Shown here piece by piece: positions 12,779 to 22,438 of a DNA stretch of 64,000 nt (positions within the stretch are counted from its first letter, which is position 1; every line of letters starts with the position of its first letter). The notes under the pieces were generated by a model, which was given only the letters and a program-made list of their open reading frames with translations, was not told the DNA's origin and ran no database searches. Origin of the DNA: Anaeramoeba flamelloides (lineage: Eukaryota; Metamonada; Anaeramoebidae); contig JANTQA010000033.1 in assembly GCA_027625915.1 (NCBI GenBank), positions 9,052,001 through 9,116,000 on the forward strand, read 5' to 3'. Made by a program: the position numbers and the translations under genes.

Positions 12779-13121
12779 AAGGTTTACAATCCCCGAAACT
12801 GGAAAAATGATTATCTTGTATCATTTGAGGCTTGTAAAAAATTTTTTTTTTATTTACTCCTAATTCTGTAAAAGGAAAATGATAATTTCAATTGACAACC
12901 CAAAAAACCCAATTACTAATTAAATATCTTCCCATTAATTAATCTTAGACTCACCAATTCGGATTTCGGAAAAAAAAAAAATAAAATGACAAAAATAGCC
13001 TTTTTCAATCACCTATACGATCCAAACTTAGTTGTGGATCGATCAGCTAAGAACCAAAATAACAAGTTGCCACCCCCAATACAAGATACTCTTTTTTCCA
13101 GTTTCAGGGATTGTAAACCTT
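12779..13121. mobile_element. MITE-like element with about 42-bp terminal inverted repeats
   Basis: The left end AAGGTTTACAATCCC and the right end GGGATTGTAAACCTT are inverted. The match runs on through GAAACTGGAAAAA and TATCTTGTAT for about 42 bases with four or five differences. The interior of about 260 bp is AT-rich, without an open frame, and includes GATCGATC. This is a non-autonomous DNA transposon by structure. I found no second copy in the window. Confidence 0.75.
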
Positions 13122-13264
13122 AACTTAACTCACAGCAAATGGAAAAAAAATGAAACAGGTAAAAACAATAAGTAAAACAGATTTTTTGTCGGTTTAGTTG
13201 CTATACTTAAGTGGTTATTAAATTAGACAAACTCCTCTTTTTAATTAAAAGCAAATTGAATAAA

Positions 13265-14305
13265 AGTTTAATCAAATCTTGAAATTTGCAAATCAAAAGT
13301 AAAAATCTGGATCGAAAAAACCCAACTTTCATTTAAAAGCTATTTTCAGAAATGAATTAGTCGTTTTTAAAAGTCTGATCCATTTTTCTCATTTTTCGAA
13401 AAAGTTAAAAATCTAAAAATTTTTCTAATTATTTTCAAAAAATTATTTTATTTTGGATGTAGAAAGAAATCTTATTTTTGAAAAGGAAGTTTACAAAAAT
13501 ATACTTTAAAAATGAACCCACTGAGTTTTGATAAGAATAAGTATGAATTAAAAAATTTCCTTTTTTTCAAAATAATTGTACGAATGATTTTAAACTTTGT
13601 AAAAAATAAATGTGTTTAGAAAAGGAACTATTCGAATCGATTTTTTTTTTTTTTTTGAACCAATTTCTCAAGAAAAATAACAAAACTTTCAAAATTAAAA
13701 ATTCTCCAAAAATACTATTTTAAAATTCTGAAAAATTCAAATATAATCTCAAGAAATACTTTTTTATTTGTTTTTTATTAATCAATAATTAATCACCAAA
13801 TCATAAGCCTTCCAGTAAGTTCCAAATAACCCAAAAATCCAAAGTATCAAATAGATTTAATAATATTTCCTAATTTTATAATATTTTTCAACAAGTAAAA
13901 CAAATAAAAATCACCATTTTAGATAAAATAAAAAAAATTAAAATACTTTCAAATAACGTATTTTAATAAATTTTTTGTTGTATATACTCTTCTCTTAATA
14001 TTTTAAAAATAACATTACACAATCTTGGAAATGTTCAAGAAATTTATTAAATATTTGTGAATAAAATAAATAATTAATTTAAACTGATCTCCATTGATTA
14101 AATATTTCATTTATTTTTCTTGTATTTTTAAAATAAGAAGAAAGGGTTCAATTGTTAATTCTTCATACAAACTCTCAGAAATTACTAAAAGTGAAATTTC
14201 ATAAAAATATAAATGTTTAGCAAAATTTTCTAATTCTGTTTTTGATCTAAACTTCCCAAACAAAAAAGATTACCTCTTTGTACTGAAAATTCACTTATTA
14301 AAAAT
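13265..14305 (-). repeat. interspersed repeat B, copy 2 (reversed)
   Basis: Read on the minus strand it follows copy 1 at 2575-3690 landmark by landmark: the TGAAATTTCACTTTTAG segment, the TTATTTTAAAAATACAAG segment, the long poly-T-rich middle and the segment around GATTAATTATTGATTA. It has point changes and indels throughout, so it is old. It does not contain the LINE seen in copy 3. Confidence 0.65.
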
Positions 14306-14409
14306 GAACTTGTTTAAAAATAATAATTCGTTTCTCTAAATTTCTAAATTGGCTTTTTTGTCAGGTTTGGTTGTATCCATCTTGTAAAAATTATTCCACT
14401 ATTACCTTT

Positions 14410-14423
14410 GGGGGGGGGGGGGG
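14410..14423 (+). repeat. run of 14 G
   Basis: An uninterrupted homopolymer of 14 G in DNA where G runs above four are rare. A run of 14 C lies at 50270-50283, which is a G run on the other strand. Both are followed on the G strand by TA and an AT-rich stretch. It could be a simple-repeat expansion or a G-quadruplex former. Confidence 0.8.
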
Positions 14424-16160
14424 TAAATAAGAGCTACTAGTCAACTAAAAGAAATCTAATTAAGGGTTAACTCATTATGGCAAAAAAATAATTTTCTGGA
14501 ACAGAAACAAAAAATTGGTAAAAATTATAAGTGTCTAATAACAACCAAAAACTAACTAAAATGTCAATTAAACCGGTCTCCAAAATCCAAAAATCAAAAA
14601 ACTGACATTGTTACAAAAAAAAACAAAGAGTGGCACCCAATTTCCACTTTGATTGGTTAGAATATATGATTTTAAAAACAGTAGTGTTGGGTTTGAAGTG
14701 TCGGTCTTTCTAAATCAATTTTTCAGATCTTGTAGAGATTTTCTTTTTCTTTTTTTCATTTCCCAAATGGGTTATTGTATCTCAATAATATTAAAAAATG
14801 GCATTAGTTGTTAAATTTAGAGGGTTAAAAAATAACCCCAAATTAGATTAAATCCCATTAAATTTATTTTGTACTTTATGAAAAAACAATTTGTTTTTAA
14901 TTGAAAAAATTTGACCACTTGGAAATTTACAATAAAGAAAAGATGTATTTTATTTTTTTAAATTGGGTTACTTATTTACTTTTTTTTATATATATTTTAT
15001 TTTTTGCCAAATATGATCCCATGAAATATTTTTTTTTTTAATTAAATTTTATAAAATAAGAACATAATAATTTTTTTTTGGTTATTGAAATTTTTTCAAC
15101 CAAAAGGGTGGCAATTTCTTAATACATATTTGTGGGGTGCACAATTACTTGAATGTGGAGAAAATCTACGGTTCGTGACTAGAGCCTTAAAATAAACGTA
15201 ATTTTTATTAAATAAAGAAATATATTATCTTTATTGAATAATTCAATCAATTAAAAGCCAGCCAAAAAAAAAAAAAAAAAATAGTATTGTGTTCTTCCTT
15301 TATAGGTGTATGGTATTTGGAGTTTTGGAGATTTAAAAAATATATTGAATTTTTTCAACAATTTTTTGAAAGGTTATTTGAGAATAAGTCTTATTAATAA
15401 AGGGTGGTTATCAGATCATCTATTATAGTACATTGTCCCCTTTTGGCTTTTAATGATTATTTTTTTCTTTTCTTAATCGTTATGTCGTAAAAGGTAATTT
15501 TGTCCGCAAAATTAATATTAAATTCTTTTAGTCACAAAAAGATTTAAAATGTAATAATAAATATGTGAATAAAACCAAACACTTTTTTAAAAACAAAAGT
15601 TTTTGAAAATTTCTTTTTAATTGATTTTGATTTTTTTTTAGTCACTTGAAAAAGGTATTTTTCAAATTTGAAGAATCGAAACAAGTATTTCTTAATAGAT
15701 CTAATTTTGATTGATATAAAAATTTGTTAAAATTATATCATATTTTCGTTTATTTAATCAGTTAAACCACAAATTGGTTTAACTGTTAAGATTTGAATGA
15801 AAATATTAAAAAATAATATAAACAAATTAAAAATTTTCTCACAAGATAAAAACTTTCCAATATAAAATTAAAATTGTGTACTACAAGTTTTGGGAATTAA
15901 CTTCATTTTTAATAAAAATAATATGTCACTTTTTTTGGTTTATATTCAAAAGATGTGAATTTTGTAGTTCAAACAATTATTTCAAACACCTACAAAGTTA
16001 AATCCTAGACACATCAATTTTTCGAATCTGTTTGCATTGATAACACACAAGTTTTTTGAAAAATAATAAAATCGACAACAATCGTTATTATACATCCTGT
16101 AGGATCCTTTTTAATTTCTTTTGTGATTCTTTTGTTTTTTTTAAACATTGGAAACCAACA

Positions 16161-17304
16161 TGAAACAAAGAAAGTGAGTGAAACAAAGAAATAAATAAAA
16201 AGAAGGAAAAGGATTGTGAGAAATTTAACTTTCCAAAATCTGGAGATTAAATCCCAAACATCAATTTGATTTCATTTAATAACCAGAAAATCATTGAAAT
16301 TTAAGTTTTATTACTCTTTCAAGAACCAATGAAATCTCTTAATAAACAACAAAATTGCTTTTTTATCACTGAATCTTGATAAAGTTTGCTTAGAAACGGA
16401 TTTCTTCTTTGAATCGCTGATTTAATCATTATTAAATGATCTTAATTGAAAATTTTTAATAATTCTAAATTTTCAAAAATAATCCAATATTTTTCCGATT
16501 TTAATCTTTAAATGTTTTAATAATATTTTTTTTTTCTCAGAGTTATTTAAAAAAAAGTGATTTTTCAAAGTTGTTATTATATAAATACTTTCTCTTTTTT
16601 ATTGTTTCAATTCGTATTATTAAAAAACCAAACACTAACCAGATTTTTTCGATAAATCACATTTTAACCACAAGAAATATCTATTCATCAATATTCGGTT
16701 AAATATTGGAATAGGTTTTCAATGATAAAGTTCTAACCTAACACACCCAACGGACAACTACCGTGTTATTAAAAGAACACTCTCCAGCAATTTAAAGTGT
16801 TTTATAAATAGTTGTTGATCACAATTTTTGATTTAAAAAAAATTCAAAAATCCGTTACAAATTGACTGTGGAATTCAAAATATTCAAGAAAAAGTGACCA
16901 AAAAACCACCAAATTCAAAGATTATTCATTTTAATTTGATTTATTTTAATTGTGCACAAAATTAAATAATTTTGCACAAAAAAATTCATTTAATTTTAAA
17001 TTTTAAATTTTTAGAACTTTACACAAAATCTTCTTCTAAAGAAATAAACTCATAAATTGTGAAATAATCATCATGAATTTTGAAGGACACATCGAATTAA
17101 TACTTGGACCAATCTTCAGTGGAAAAACATCTGAATTAATCAGAAGGATTAATAGGTTTTCTTATGCATCAAAAAAATGTTTGATCTTGAAATTTTCAGA
17201 AGAATCAGAAAATGAAAAGAAATCGTTCAAAACACATAGTGGGTAAATATCTCATCTTACCTTTACCTTTTTTCTTATTTGTTTCACTCACTTTCTTTGT
17301 TTCA
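16161..17304. repeat. 27-bp exact inverted repeat reaching into the kinase intron
   Basis: Bases 16161-16187 (GAAACAAAGAAAGTGAGTG at the core) recur exactly, reverse-complemented, at 17278-17304 inside the intron of the thymidine kinase gene. The arms are 27 bases with no mismatch and lie about 1.1 kb apart. Homology extends imperfectly beyond one side. It may be the trace of an inserted element or of a local inversion. Confidence 0.7.
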
Positions 17305-18434
17305 AGCTCTTTGTTGCAAGTTCTAACTTTTCACAAAATCATTTTTATTCTTTTTTTTCTCTTTTTTTTTCAAATTTTCAAATAAAAAAAAAAAAAATAA
17401 TAATCAACAAAAAACATCAACAAAAAAATGAAAAATAAAAAAGATACGATTATAAAGCTTTAGCAACCGACACTCTTGATAGAGTATCAGAACAAGTCAA
17501 AGAATTTCAAGTAATTGGCATTGATGATGGGCAATTTTTTCCCAAAATTGCAGATTTTGCCGAGAAACTTGCAAACGAAGGCAAGGTTGTTCTAATTGCA
17601 GCACTTGACGGTACCTTCGAAAGGAAACCATTTGGGTGTATAACACAATTAATTCCACGCTGTGAAAATTTAGTAAAATTAGGGTCAGTTTGTATGGTTT
17701 GTTACAAAGAGGGATCTTTCAGTAAAAGAACCACAAACGAAAAACAAGTAAAATTGCTTGGGGGGACAGAAAAATATATTAGCGTATGTAGAAGAGAGTA
17801 TTTTGAATCAAAATCCCATAAAAAAGAAAATGAACAAGAACAACAACAACAACAACAAGAAAATGAAAATGAAAATGAAAATGGTTACACATACGATGGG
17901 CAAATTCAATTAATTTTAGGACCTATGTTTGGTGGGAAAAGCTCTGAATTAATAAGGAGATCTCGGAAATATTCCTTTGCAAATAAGAAATGCACAGTGA
18001 TAAAATTCGCTCGGGATGTGCGCTACTCTGTAGACAAATGTAGTACACATGATCGAGTGATGATGGATGCTGTCCCATGCACAGGTAAACTTTTTGATGT
18101 TGAAGATAAGGTGAAAGACTATGACGTTATCGGGATTGATGAAGGCCAATTCTTTGAAGATATTGTTGAGTTCTCAGAGCACATGGCCAATAAAGGCAAA
18201 GTGATTATTATTGCTGCTCTCGATGGCACCTTTGAAAGAAAACCATTTGGCAGAGTCTTAGAACTAGTCTCTAAAGCTGAACAAGTGATCAAATTAAACG
18301 CTGTATGCACAATCACATACAAAGACGCAGCTTTTACCAAAAGAACTTCTCAAGAAAAAGAAGTTCAGGTAATTGGTGGAATCGATAAATACGTAGCAGT
18401 TAGTCGTGAAGGATATTTCATTGCACAAAATTAA
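17073..18434 (+). CDS. thymidine kinase with two fused TK1-type domains
   Basis: Exons 17073-17242 and 17444-18434 give 386 residues; the 201-bp intron (GTAAAT...AAAG) splits a Gly codon. Thymidine kinase phosphorylates thymidine to dTMP with ATP in the nucleotide salvage pathway. Domain 1 (about 1-178) and domain 2 (about 205-386) each have the P-loop ([14 protein letters not shown] at 12-25; [14 protein letters not shown] at 216-229) and the [11 protein letters not shown] motif. They are joined by a Gln/Asn/Glu-rich linker (about 180-205). Domain 2 keeps the THDR motif (258-261) and the DEGQFF box with catalytic Glu290. Domain 1 has DDGQFF, so Asp85 replaces Glu, and it has THSG in place of THDR. 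Zinc cysteines are three of four in domain 1 (140, 143, 172) and only one in domain 2 (345). Domain 2 is probably the active half (inference). The P-loops and TK1-type motifs make the family assignment firm; the intron is read from sequence only. Confidence 0.93.
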
Positions 18435-19041
18435 AACTTTGAACCTTTCCTTTCTTTTCTTTCCTTTTTTTTTTGTTTTTGTGAAAATTCTAATTCTTTT
18501 TCTTTTTCTCTATCCCTTTTAATTTTTTTCTTTTTTGCTATTTAATTCTACTTAGTGAATGTTTTTCTTTTTGAATTTATTTTTGATTAATTTTGATCAT
18601 TTCCTCCCTTCAAATTATTTCTAATTTTTTTTTTTTATTACTTTTTTATTTTAAGGGGGAATAACAAAACAAAAAAATATGAACAAATAATGAATAATAA
18701 ATATTTTTGTTATATAATTAAGTTTGATTTCTTTACTTTTTACTGTTTTATTTTACAAATCTTAAGGATGGGGGAGAATAATGAATTCTTACAAGATAAC
18801 TCAAATATAAAATAAATTTTGTTTCAGTCAAAGGGGCCCAACATTTTTTTCAAAAATCAATTATTTTTTAGATTTGTCCTTTGAAGAACAAATAAGAAAT
18901 AAACAGAATAATACACATCAAAGAATTGTTGATATATGTCTGAAAGAAAACTAATTAATTGTTATATTTTCTTAAAAATATGAAAAACTCAAATTCTTAT
19001 AAGCGCTTTGAGAAAAACAAGAATGTTCGCTTTGAACTTCT

Positions 19042-19205
19042 ACTGGTATTTGAATAATAAATAGAAAACAATTTTCACTCCTTTTTCCATACTTTTCTTT
19101 TACAAATTAAATCCCCAACCGAAGTATGTTGGGATTTGTGGTCTGTATTTGAAAAAGGAGATGAAAAAGAAGTGAAAATTTTTCACATATATTATTCAAA
19201 TATCA
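19042..19205. mobile_element. MITE of family D, copy 1
   Basis: About 164 bp with inverted ends: ACTGGTATTTGAATAATAAA at the left and, inverted, TGATATTTGAATAATAT at the right. Each is followed inward by a TTTTCACTTC-type segment. Related copies are at 40217-40387, 60344-60513 and 62730-62883, with a half copy at about 57763-57870. It has no coding sequence and is non-autonomous. Confidence 0.75.
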
Positions 19206-20286
19206 GGATCTAAGATTGAATAAAATTCCAATAGAAATCAATATGATTTCTCAACAATCTTTACATGGTTTCAATAACCTTTGAATAACATTTTTTTTAC
19301 TAAGAAGCTTGATCTTACAATAAAAATTTTTTTTACAAATGAATTGGGTCTCAAAAAAAAAAAAAAAAAAAAGTAAAAAAATATCAAAAAATGATTTCAA
19401 TTTTAAAAATTTCCAAAATAAAATTTTTTCTTCTAATATCTATACAAACACTTTAAACACACAATAAATCCATTATAACGGGCCCGATTTACTGGGAAAT
19501 AATTTATTGATATCAGTAGCGGTGATTATGATTAGGTTGTATGGAATAAAAATCAATTATTTTTGAGAACAATGAAATTATATTTTTTGGATTTTATTTG
19601 TTGTAATTTTGGAAAAATCAACTAAACACCTTGTAATAATCACGAATATTATTGATTTATGGAAAAATTATACCATTTTAAGAATTATTAGTAAATATTT
19701 ACAAATAATTTTGGTAAAAAATTAATTGAAAAATATATTCTTACATCTATTTTCAAATAATAACATTATTGAAAAATATTGAAAATTAAGTTTGTTTCTA
19801 TCAAGATTAGTAAAAAAAAAACAAAACTTAATTATTTTATTTTTTCTTCTAACTTCATCAAAGAAAATCAACATATAAAAGATTCTAATAGATTTTTAAC
19901 ACTAATACAGATTTTGTTTTCAGAGGAAGATTGAAAATGGTACCAAAAATTACTTTTTTTTTTGTTTAAATCATTTGTAAAACCATCAAAACCCAATAAA
20001 AAAATCTTTCAAATCCCTTTTCAAGATTTCTTTCCATTTGAAGATCAATGATTTTTTATTTGTATAAGCTGCACTACATCTTTTAAAAGCCCCTAACCGA
20101 CAAAAAAAGCATGTCAGGTAAAAAATACTTAATAAACAGAATAATGAATTATTTTTTAATTCAACTTGTTTACATTAATTTTAATATATATATAAACTAA
20201 ACCCTTTGAAAATTCTGTAAAAATCTAATAAAACAGAAATAGAGAAAGCAACCCCATGTGATAATTATTGAGTGTCCCAGGTTTGC

Positions 20287-20350
20287 CAGACTTTAAAAGA
20301 ACAGAGCAAAATCTAAGATTTTTCTCTATTATCTTGAATTTTAGAAAACA
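20287..20350. repeat. hairpin repeat F, copy 1
   Basis: An imperfect inverted repeat with CCAGACTTTAAAAGAACAGA on one side and an ATTATCTTGAATTTTAGA-type return arm. The same hairpin, with changes, is at 27099-27164 and 50701-50768. In copies 1 and 3 a GTCAAGTG-CTAG segment lies close by, which suggests a larger shared element. Confidence 0.55.
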
Positions 20351-20454
20351 TTGTCGTAGTGCCCATCAAGTGGTGTCAAGTGTCTAGGTATTTTTAAATT
20401 TTCTGTTCATCTAAAAAAACAAGAAGACCTAACGAAAGTCTTCGTAAATTTCCC

Positions 20455-20885
20455 ATGCGAGTGCTACTTAGCACCTATATTTTCTTGAGGTTTACGGTTT
20501 TATTTGTAAAGTGCTCTAGATTTTTTTGAGGTTTTCTATTTATTTGTGAAGTTTTCTAGGTTTTTTTGAGGTTTTGAAACAAACAGAAAATTTTAATAAA
20601 TTTTCGGTATATTTCAAAAAGGAAAAAAAAACCTAACGAAAATCTATTGATTTTCCAAATAAATAGAAAACTCAAAAAAAACTAACAACAATCAATAGAT
20701 TTTCCAAATAATATAAAACCCCCAGAAAACCTAGAACACTTCACAAATAAATAGAAAACTCAAAAAAACCTAACAAAAATCTATGGATTTTCCAAATAAA
20801 TAGAAAACACAACAAAACCTACCAAAAATCGTTAGACTGTCCTTATAAATAGCAAACCCAAGAAAACCTAAAGGAAAAATCAAAA
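20455..20885. repeat. foldback array of 53-60-bp units
   Basis: From about 20620 to 20885, roughly five degenerate tandem units carry AAAACTCAAAAAAACCTAAC, ATCTATTGATTTTCC and AAATAAATAG in order. At about 20460-20580 the same motifs occur in reverse complement (TTTTTTTGAGGTTTTCTATT and related). The array therefore has opposite-facing halves that could fold back. No coding potential is seen. Confidence 0.65.
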
Positions 20886-21757
20886 AAAAAAAAAATCATC
20901 GATTTCAATTTAAATCAAAAAATAATTCTTTTGGGGTCAAAATAATTTGTTATCCATTTGAAAGATATTTATTAAATTTAAAATACCTCTAAAATATATG
21001 ATTTTAACCTCTTAACTATGAGAAAAAAATTTTGAAAAAATTTTTTACTATTAAATTTGCAAAAAAAACTAAATAGAACCTTGTATTTTCAACTTAAGTT
21101 CTCAAATTTCTTGAAAAATAAATTTTGATCCAGAATCTTTTATTAACCAATAGTGTTTATTATAATGAAGTAATCAATTAGTGGAATATTAGCAAATGTT
21201 TAATTTTTTTTTTTTGAAAAATTGTTTCATGATTGTGTTCTCTGATATGTATTATTCTACTTTTTTCTGATTTGTTCTTCAAATGTAAATTAAAAAAAAT
21301 ATTTGATATTTGAAAATTTTTTAGTTCATTACAACAGAAACAAAGTCTGTTAATGTAACAGAAATTGATACTTTTCTTTTTTGATATGCTTAAAATTGAA
21401 TTTTTAATTTCATAAAGTATAATTTTATAATAAACAGCCAATTTGTATATCTTGGCAAAATTTTTGGTAGGGCTGGAACGGTTGAGGTCAAGTTGAACCA
21501 CGGATTTTGAAAGAGAAAAGTATTGTGTAAAACATTAAAGGAATAATACCTGTTTTGATTTTCATTTTCAATTAATTTCTAATGTTTTTACTTTTAAAGT
21601 GAATGTTCCAAATTGGATTTTGATTTGGTTTCTTAATTATACCAATCATCACTTTTCTTATTGTTATTTTATTCCATTCAACAAATAAAAAAGAAAAAAA
21701 TCAATAAAAAAAATTTGGGTGTTTTTTGTTTTATTTGAAAAATTTCAGGTTTGAAGT

Positions 21758-22438
21758 CTATTTTTTTTCAATTGAAAGCTTTTTTATTTCTTGGTTGGTT
21801 TTTTTTTTAGTCTTAGTGTTGACGTTTTTTTTATTTGTATTATTGGTGTTTCTGCTTGACCTCTTTGGGTTTGGTTTCGTTTTAGGATTGATCTTATTTA
21901 AAAAAATTTTTGATTTTGTTAATTCTTGTTTTAATTCAAGAAGCTCCTTGTATTCTTTTTTTTTTTCAACTATTATTTTTTCATTTTCTTTAATTGCTTG
22001 AACAAAGTCAAGATCTTCGCCTTTGGGATCAAATTCTTTAATTTGTTTGTTGGAGGAAATTAACATTTTAATTTCCGTAAGGAGTTGGTTTAATTTGAAA
22101 TCCATAAACTTGGAGTCAATTAATTGTAAATCTAAAGGATCGACAATTCTTTTTTTAATTGGTTGTAGAGTTAATGGACGTAATTTTTTTTTCTCTTTTT
22201 TTGTTTTAATTTCTTTTTCTTTTTCGTTTTCTTTTTCAAGTTCAATTTCAATTTCAATTTCTTTTTCATTTTCTTTTTCATTTTCTTTTTCATTTTCTTT
22301 TTTATTTTCTTCTTTGATTTCTTTAATCTTCTTTTCAGGTTTTTTATTATTATTTTTTGTTATTTTTCTATAGTCTGTTAAAAAGACTCCTGGTATTATC
22401 TCTTTTTCTTTAAAATCAATAAATGATTTTTTACTCAT
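21758..22438 (-). CDS. small charged coiled-coil protein of unknown function
   Basis: A 226-residue frame from the ATG at 22438. The first 30 residues (MSKKSFIDFKEKEIIPGVFL then TDYRKI) are of normal composition. Residues of about 33-85 are a (K/E/N)n tract. The middle (about 90-175) has a regular heptad-like pattern of Leu/Ile with Glu/Lys (KLNQLLTEIKMLISS; LDFVQAIKENEKIIVEKKKE), consistent with a coiled coil. The C-terminus is Lys/Asn/Thr-rich. I see no membrane segment or signal peptide. The ordered segments on both sides of the low-complexity tract argue for a real gene. I do not recognise the family. Confidence 0.55.
   Translation of the reverse strand: MSKKSFIDFKEKEIIPGVFLTDYRKITKNNNKKPEKKIKEIKEENKKENEKENEKENEKEIEIEIELEKENEKEKEIKTKKEKKKLRPLTLQPIKKRIVDPLDLQLIDSKFMDFKLNQLLTEIKMLISSNKQIKEFDPKGEDLDFVQAIKENEKIIVEKKKEYKELLELKQELTKSKIFLNKINPKTKPNPKRSSRNTNNTNKKNVNTKTKKKTNQEIKKLSIEKK

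Larger units (their letters stand above)
11884..17072. other. 5.2-kb gene-free stretch with repeats
   Basis: No gene can be supported. It holds an inverted-repeat element at 12779-13121, a reversed repeat B at 13265-14305, a run of 14 G at 14410-14423, and the outer arm (16161-16187) of an inverted repeat whose partner lies in the thymidine kinase intron. The last 100 bases before 17073 are probably promoter and 5' UTR of that gene, but I see no recognisable promoter motif. Confidence 0.55.
18435..21757. other. 3.3-kb gene-free stretch with MITE, hairpin and foldback array
   Basis: No convincing gene. It contains a repeat D copy (19042-19205), two GGGCCC sites at 18834 and 19480 that may mark the ends of another element, a hairpin of family F (about 20287-20350) and a foldback array (20455-20885). 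An open frame at about 21178-21501 on the minus strand has no ATG at its start and ends in a His-rich stretch (REHNHE). It is reminiscent of transposon zinc-binding regions but too weak to call. Confidence 0.5.

Noticed and set aside
21178-21501. Minus-strand frame ending in REHNHE, reminiscent of FLYWCH/FAR1 zinc-binding regions
   Set aside because: No ATG at its start, no complete Cys/His pattern and a biased composition; not enough to call a gene or transposon part.
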